A stretch of DNA of 10,430 nucleotides, taken from contig JADFMW010000074.1 of the NCBI GenBank assembly GCA_022563655.1, forward strand, positions 1 to 10,430, written 5' to 3'. The notes under the pieces are model-generated. The model saw only the letters and a list, made by a program, of their open reading frames with translations. It had not been told where the DNA came from and searched no databases. A program made the translations under genes and the position numbers. Shown here piece after piece: positions 5,025 to 10,430 of the stretch; the first letter of the stretch is position 1; the number at the start of each line of letters is the position of its first letter. This DNA is from Pseudomonadota bacterium (lineage in GTDB: Bacteria; Pseudomonadota; Alphaproteobacteria; JAAXGF01).

Positions 5025-6917
5025 ATGCTGATCGGCATGCGAACGATGGGCGGAAAATGGGTGCTGATGGGCTTTTCGTTCATCATCATCGTCAGCTTCG
5101 GCTTCTGGGGCATCGGCGACGTCGTGCGGGGCATATTCAGCCGCACCAGCAACACCGTTGCGTTCGTGGGCGACGTCAAACTTTCCAACACCCAGCTCAG
5201 CCGCGAGTTCCGCCGTCAACTCAACCTTCTGCAAGCGCGGTTCGGCGGCAATCTGGACAGCGCCAAGGCGCGCGACCTGGGCCTCGTCGAGCGCGTCGTC
5301 GATACCCTCATCGAGCGCACCCTCTATGATCTGGAGGCGCAGCGCTTGGGCCTCGTGATCGGCGACGATCTTATTCGGGATGCGATTCGCCGGAATCCTG
5401 GCTTCCGCAACTCGCAAGGGGTCTTCGACCCCAACATCTACGCCTCCGTGCTGGCCGCAAGCGGCCTCACCGAGTCGGAGTTCGTGGCGCGAGTACGCCA
5501 CGATCTCAAGCGCGCACACCTCGTCGGCAGCCTGGCCGCCGCCGCCGCTCCCCCCGATGTGCTGGTGAAGTCGCTCTACCGCCACCGCCAGCAGCGCCGG
5601 GTGGCCGATTTCTTCGTCGTGACCAATGGTTCGGTCGGCGAGGCGCCGACTCCCGACCACGCGACGCTCGCCGCCTTTCACGAAGAAAACGCCCCGCGCT
5701 TCACGGCGCCCGAGTACCGCGCGCTGACGTTCATCCACATCACGCCCGAGGATCTCGTGGGCGAGGTGGCGGTATCCGAAGAAGAAATTTTGGCCGAGTA
5801 CGACGACCGGCGGGCCTCGTTCACGCAGACCGAGCGGCGTACCGTGGACCAGATTCTGCTGCCCGATGAGGCGACGGCGCGGGCGGCGCACGACGATCTG
5901 ACGCGGGGGCGCGATTTCACCGCCGTCGCCGCCAAATTTGCCAACATGAACGCCGATGATGTCTCGCTGGGAACGATCACCCGGAACGATCTGTTCGGAG
6001 ACGTCGCCGACACCGTGTTCGACCTCGGCGCCGGCGAGATCAGCGCCCCGGTCCAGAGCCCGTTCGGCTGGCACGTCTTCCGCGTCGCCGCCATCGGAGA
6101 AAATGCGTTTCCGCCGCTCGCCGAGTTGCGGGCCGAGATCGAGCGCGAGATTGCGCTCCGCGGAGCGGCCGACGCCCTGTACCGGCTCACCACCACCCTC
6201 GACGACACGCTCGCCGCGGGAGCCACGCTTGAAGGAGCGGCCGGCCAGCTCAAACTGCGCCTCACCCGCGTCGCGGCCATCGACTCCGGGGGGACCACTC
6301 CAGAGAGCGCCCGGGCCGACCTTCCGGGCGGAGCGGAGTTTCTCACCACCGCGTTTGCGACGCCGGCCGGCGTGACCTCGCTGCTCAACGAGTCCGACGA
6401 TGGCAGCTCTTTCATCGTGCGCGTCGATAGCGTCACGCCGCCCGCGCTCAAGCCGCTTGATCGGATCCGCGACGAGGTGGAGGCTGCCTGGCGCGAATCC
6501 GAGCTCGACAAGGCCGCGGCGGCGCGCGCGGCGGCGGCGGCCGAGCGCATCAACGACGGCGAGGACTTCGCCAAGGTGGCGGCCGATCTGGGCCATACGG
6601 CGCGCGCCAGCGCGCCCGTGCGCCGCGACCGCGACGGGGCCGAGCGCTCGTTCTCGCCGCGCCTCGTCGCCGCCCTGTTCGCGCTCGACGTGGGCAAGGC
6701 GCACGCGGCCCCCGCCGGCGACGGCACCGGCCACGTGGTGGCGCGGCTTGCCGACATCGTCGAGGCCGATCCCAACGCCGACGAGGCTGGTCTGACCGCG
6801 CTGCGCGACGAGCTACGCGTGGACATCGCCGGCGATTTCACGGCCCAGTACCGCGATACACTGCGAAAGCGTTATCCAGTCGACGTCAACCGGCGAGCGA
6901 TCGACGCGCTTTTCTAG
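5025..6917 (+). CDS. ppiD: PpiD-like periplasmic folding chaperone (SurA N-terminal / parvulin-type PPIase domain), membrane-anchored
   Basis: This 630-aa protein has the PpiD layout: a short cytoplasmic N terminus, one membrane anchor at about 11-30 (KWVLMGFSFIIIVSFGFWGI), then a large periplasmic part. A SurA-N-like chaperone region (about 44-200) includes VVDTLIERTLYDLEAQRLGL at 91-110. A parvulin-type domain follows at about 270-357 (VDQILLPDEATARA to PFGWHVFRV), then a long helical C-terminal region with an alanine-rich, coiled-coil-like stretch at 485-510. In active parvulins the first strand holds a histidine (HILV); here the equivalent is Gln276 in DQILL, while His350 in GWHVF is kept, so isomerase activity is doubtful. 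E. coli PpiD likewise has a parvulin domain without PPIase activity. AAAGGA about 11 nt upstream supports ATG 5025. It is divergent from tpiA and ends 2 nt before trpE, a pairing common in alphaproteobacteria. Confidence 0.9.
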   Translation: MLIGMRTMGGKWVLMGFSFIIIVSFGFWGIGDVVRGIFSRTSNTVAFVGDVKLSNTQLSREFRRQLNLLQARFGGNLDSAKARDLGLVERVVDTLIERTLYDLEAQRLGLVIGDDLIRDAIRRNPGFRNSQGVFDPNIYASVLAASGLTESEFVARVRHDLKRAHLVGSLAAAAAPPDVLVKSLYRHRQQRRVADFFVVTNGSVGEAPTPDHATLAAFHEENAPRFTAPEYRALTFIHITPEDLVGEVAVSEEEILAEYDDRRASFTQTERRTVDQILLPDEATARAAHDDLTRGRDFTAVAAKFANMNADDVSLGTITRNDLFGDVADTVFDLGAGEISAPVQSPFGWHVFRVAAIGENAFPPLAELRAEIEREIALRGAADALYRLTTTLDDTLAAGATLEGAAGQLKLRLTRVAAIDSGGTTPESARADLPGGAEFLTTAFATPAGVTSLLNESDDGSSFIVRVDSVTPPALKPLDRIRDEVEAAWRESELDKAAAARAAAAAERINDGEDFAKVAADLGHTARASAPVRRDRDGAERSFSPRLVAALFALDVGKAHAAPAGDGTGHVVARLADIVEADPNADEAGLTALRDELRVDIAGDFTAQYRDTLRKRYPVDVNRRAIDALF

Positions 6918-6919
6918 CG

Positions 6920-8413
<1,494 letters not shown>

Positions 8414-8437
<24 letters not shown>

Positions 8438-8477
8438 GCCGCCCCGGCCGCCCCGAAGGCGGCGTTTGGGCCGCCCC
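8414..8477. repeat. 32-bp tandem duplication spanning the trpE stop codon
   Basis: Units 8414-8445 and 8446-8477 are adjacent 32-bp copies with two differences (C to T at 8465, A to G at 8468). Unit 1 contains the last trpE codons and its TAG. Unit 2 lies beyond the stop, and its equivalent triplet is TGG. Each unit is itself rich in GCCGCC/GGCGGC inverted arms. Confidence 0.88.
8447..8467. terminator. Possible hairpin terminator between convergent trpE and the YibQ-family gene
   Basis: GCCGCC (8447-8452) pairs with GGCGGC (8458-8463) around a five-base loop. It is followed by GTTT in the trpE direction and read from the other strand by the convergent gene. An identical stem is at 8415-8431, inside the end of trpE. 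The location between converging genes fits a terminator, but no real T run follows, so the call is weak. Confidence 0.3.
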
Positions 8478-8495
8478 GGCGGGCGCGAGCTTGGT

Positions 8496-9596
8496 TCAGT
8501 CGGCGCCTGCCCGGGGGCCTGCCAGGGGGCCTTGCGCGGCGGTCAGCTCGTGCGGGGCGCTGACGCGGGCGACGATGGCGCTGATCGGCACGAGCGCGAA
8601 GCCGCGCTCCGCGAGCCGGGGAAGCCAAGCCTCGAGCGCCTTCAGCGTTGCGGGTCGGGGGTGGCCGATGCCGACGGCAAAGCCGCGCTCGCGCGCCAGC
8701 GCCTCGAGCGCCGCGAGCTGGGCGGCGATGGCCTCGGCGTCGGCGGCGTTGTCGATGAACACGTCGCGGCGGATAGCGGGAACGCCCGCGCGGCGCGCAA
8801 GGCGCAGGCCGATGGAATCGGGTGTGGTTCGCGAATCGAGAAACAAGAGACCGCGCGCCTTGATCTCGGCGAGCACGAACTCCATCGCCGCCGCGTCGCG
8901 GGTAAGGCGGCTGCCCATGTGGTTGTTGACCCCCACGTACGCGCCGAAGCGACCGAGGTTCCATTCCAGGCGCCGGCCAAGCTCGCCTTCGTCGAGGCCG
9001 GTGAGGAGCGCGTTGGGGCCGGGGTCTTCCCCGGCGTCGTCGGGCTCCATCGGCAGGTGCAGAAGCAGCTCGTGGCCGGCCCGGCGCGCCGCCGCGGTCT
9101 GCTCGGCGAGGTCCTGGGCGTAGGGGAGATACGCGAGCGTCAACGGCCCCCGCAGCCCGATCGCCTGCCACGACCTGTCGAGCGCGACGCCCATGTCGTC
9201 GAGGACCAGCGCGATCATGGGCGCCGGCTCGCTCGCCGCGGGCGCCGCCACGGCGAAACGGCGCCAAGCCGGCGGCGCGGGCGCCTCGGCGGGCGCGCCG
9301 AGGAGCTCGGGCTGGGGCTCGGCCCGCGGCGCGAGATCGTCGGCGGGCTCGTCGGTGGGTTCGGGCTGGGGCTGCGGCGGCGCGACCAGCGGCAGCGAAA
9401 CCGAAACGATGGGCGTTCGCTTCGCCTCGCGCGGCGTCACGTCGGCGAGCCAGACCCCGATACCCGCGCCGAGGGCGACGATCCCGGCCCCGGCCAGCGC
9501 CGCGGCCGCCCGCCGCAGCAGCGGCGCGCCTCGGCGTACGGCTGCGCGCCACCGCCCGCCCAGGGCGCGCCGCGCCGCCCACTTTCTGACGTTCAC
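8496..9596 (-). CDS. Divergent polysaccharide deacetylase family protein (YibQ / COG2861), membrane-anchored
   Basis: The 366-aa protein starts with a basic N terminus and one hydrophobic segment (about 29-51). A Pro/Ala/Glu-rich linker (about 66-125) follows, then a NodB-like catalytic-fold domain (about 126-345). Visible motifs are MIALVLDDMG at 127-136, ELLLHLPMEP at 176-185, VGVNNHMGSRLT at 221-232, LFLDSRTT at 251-258, RRDVFIDN at 276-283 and GIGHPRPATL at 309-318. Asp133/Asp134, His226 and His312 are candidate metal or catalytic residues. Members are envelope proteins related to carbohydrate esterases; the physiological substrate is not settled. The start is GTG at 9596, without a strong ribosome binding site; it overlaps the stop of a possible 14-codon upstream frame. 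In many alphaproteobacteria the gene sits between a ctpA-type protease and a Nudix hydrolase; neither is present here. Confidence 0.88.
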   Translation of the reverse strand: MNVRKWAARRALGGRWRAAVRRGAPLLRRAAAALAGAGIVALGAGIGVWLADVTPREAKRTPIVSVSLPLVAPPQPQPEPTDEPADDLAPRAEPQPELLGAPAEAPAPPAWRRFAVAAPAASEPAPMIALVLDDMGVALDRSWQAIGLRGPLTLAYLPYAQDLAEQTAAARRAGHELLLHLPMEPDDAGEDPGPNALLTGLDEGELGRRLEWNLGRFGAYVGVNNHMGSRLTRDAAAMEFVLAEIKARGLLFLDSRTTPDSIGLRLARRAGVPAIRRDVFIDNAADAEAIAAQLAALEALARERGFAVGIGHPRPATLKALEAWLPRLAERGFALVPISAIVARVSAPHELTAAQGPLAGPRAGAD

Positions 9597-9637
9597 GATC
9601 GCCGGCTCGGCTCGTGATCTCGGTTCACCCGGGCCAT
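9593..9637 (-). CDS. Possible 14-aa upstream reading frame overlapping the YibQ-family start
   Basis: An ATG at 9637 opens a frame of 14 residues (MARVNRDHEPSRRS). It ends in TGA at 9595-9593, and that TGA overlaps the GTG start of the deacetylase gene as GTGA. Such overlaps can couple translation. The peptide has no recognisable family, no good ribosome binding site and could be chance in GC-rich DNA. Confidence 0.15.
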   Translation of the reverse strand: MARVNRDHEPSRRS

Positions 9638-9679
9638 GGTCCGAGCATAGGCCGCGCCGCCTGAAGGCACCACTACTTC

Positions 9680-9697
9680 GTCATGGGCGTCATGGGC
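9680..9697. repeat. 9-bp direct repeat between the ATP-grasp gene and the YibQ-family gene
   Basis: GTCATGGGC occurs twice in immediate succession (9680-9688 and 9689-9697) in the 126-bp gap between the two leftward genes. It is short and may be simple slippage; no role is evident. The rest of the gap shows no clear promoter or terminator. Confidence 0.6.
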
Positions 9698-9722
9698 CCG
9701 CGACCCCGGCCGCGCCCGCCGC

Positions 9723-10430
9723 TCAGGAAGACGCCCGCCACTTGCCGCGCTGGCGCAGTTCGTCGAGATCGTCCTTGCGGACGACGGTTTCGGCGAGATA
9801 GCGGCAGGCCACCCGGTCCTTGTCGAAGGTCAGGCAGTCGGGCTTCTCCTCGCCTTCGACGAAGTGGCGCCAGGCGGCTTCGACCTCGTTGAAGCCCAAC
9901 GCCGCGCGCATACCGGTGGCCCCGGTGAAGCGGGCGTTGACCTCGTAATACCCCCAGGACCCGTCGGCGAGCCAGCGCCCGGTGATGCTGCAGGGACCAA
10001 TCATCCCGTGCCTGCCGAGCAGCTCGGCGCCTTCACGAGCCACCGCCTCGAGCAACGGCTCATCCAGCACCTCGAGGGTAATGGGGCGGCCCCCGACGAC
10101 CCCATTGAGCGACGCGATCATCCCAAGGACTTCCCCACTGCGGCCGAGAAGCGCCTGGACCCGCACCTCGTCCTCCTGGCGCAGCATGCCGTCGCGCTCG
10201 ACATCGCTGGGGGTGATCTCGGCGCGTGCCTTGTGCCAGCTCCTCGGCACCAGATATTCCTGCACCACCATCTCGACGCCGCATGCCAGGACCGCCTCTA
10301 CGCCGTTGTGGTCGAACAGCACACGCACCCCGCGCGAGGCAAAGCCGCGCCGGGGCTTGGCGAGCAGGGGAAAGCCGCACGCGGCAAGCAGGGCCTCGAT
10401 CTCCTCGCGGCTCGCGGCGGTTTCCGTAAA
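9723..10430 (-). CDS. ATP-grasp domain protein, partial (N-terminal part outside window)
   Basis: The frame is open to the right edge and ends with TGA at 9723, giving 235 visible residues; the N-terminal pre-ATP-grasp part is missing. Numbered from the first visible residue, GFPLLAKPRRGFASRGV at 19-35 is the ATP-grasp lysine and phosphate-loop segment (Lys25). EMVVQEYLVP at 53-62 supplies the adenine-binding acidic residue (Glu58). GPCSITG at 145-151 and YYEVNARFTGATG at 161-173 hold the Mg-binding Glu163 and Asn165. This resembles the carbamoyl-phosphate-synthase-like ATP-grasp enzymes that join a carboxylate to an amine through an acyl-phosphate; the substrate cannot be deduced. A TTG/GTG within the domain should not be taken as the start, because the upstream residues continue the fold. 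It is 126 nt upstream of the YibQ-family gene, same strand; a functional link is not evident. Confidence 0.85.
   Translation of the reverse strand, partial: FTETAASREEIEALLAACGFPLLAKPRRGFASRGVRVLFDHNGVEAVLACGVEMVVQEYLVPRSWHKARAEITPSDVERDGMLRQEDEVRVQALLGRSGEVLGMIASLNGVVGGRPITLEVLDEPLLEAVAREGAELLGRHGMIGPCSITGRWLADGSWGYYEVNARFTGATGMRAALGFNEVEAAWRHFVEGEEKPDCLTFDKDRVACRYLAETVVRKDDLDELRQRGKWRASS

Noticed and set aside
5004..6734. Long leftward open frame (576 codons) opposite ppiD
   Set aside because: Antisense to a convincing membrane-anchored chaperone gene, no recognisable motifs, and explained by codon bias.

Overview
The window reads as a chromosomal stretch from a high-GC alphaproteobacterium, probably near Rhodospirillales. 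The evidence is the conserved alphaproteobacterial order tpiA-secG-pyrG-kdsA-eno, a ppiD-like chaperone gene directly followed by trpE, a YibQ-type divergent polysaccharide deacetylase, and strong GC bias at third codon positions. The lineage is inferred from gene order and protein style, without phylogeny.

Layout. Positions 1-4804 hold a leftward block: tpiA (4046-4804), secG (3597-3911), pyrG (1850-3478), kdsA (1009-1839) and an eno-initiated reading frame (985 to the left edge). It combines glycolysis, protein export, CTP synthesis and Kdo synthesis for LPS. PyrG and KdsA are a natural pair, because CTP and Kdo are both used to make CMP-Kdo. From a GC-rich divergent intergenic region (4805-5024, 220 bp, the longest gap in the window), ppiD (5025-6917) and trpE (6920-8437) run rightward, two bases apart. 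TrpE converges on a leftward pair: a membrane-anchored YibQ-family protein (8496-9596) and, at the right edge, a partial ATP-grasp protein of unknown substrate (9723-10430). No stretch above 300 bases lacks a gene.

The most striking observation is at the left edge. The eno frame begins as a normal enolase, but near residue 183 it switches in frame to the C-terminal half of a LeuA/homocitrate-synthase-like (HMGL/DRE-TIM family) protein. The whole enolase catalytic barrel is missing after the switch. The switch falls on a short stretch (Ala-Val-Arg-Ala-Gly-Ala) that both families can carry, and GC content drops on the left side. A chimeric assembly or template-switch artefact is the likeliest explanation; a genuine recombination is possible.

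Other non-coding structure includes a four-copy 19-bp tandem array upstream of secG, a perfect 11-bp inverted repeat and a 21-bp tandem duplication in the tpiA/ppiD divergent region, and a 32-bp tandem duplication that copies the 3' end of trpE with its stop codon. I see no RNA genes, CRISPR arrays, insertion sequences or defence systems. Apart from the junction, these are mostly ordinary housekeeping genes.
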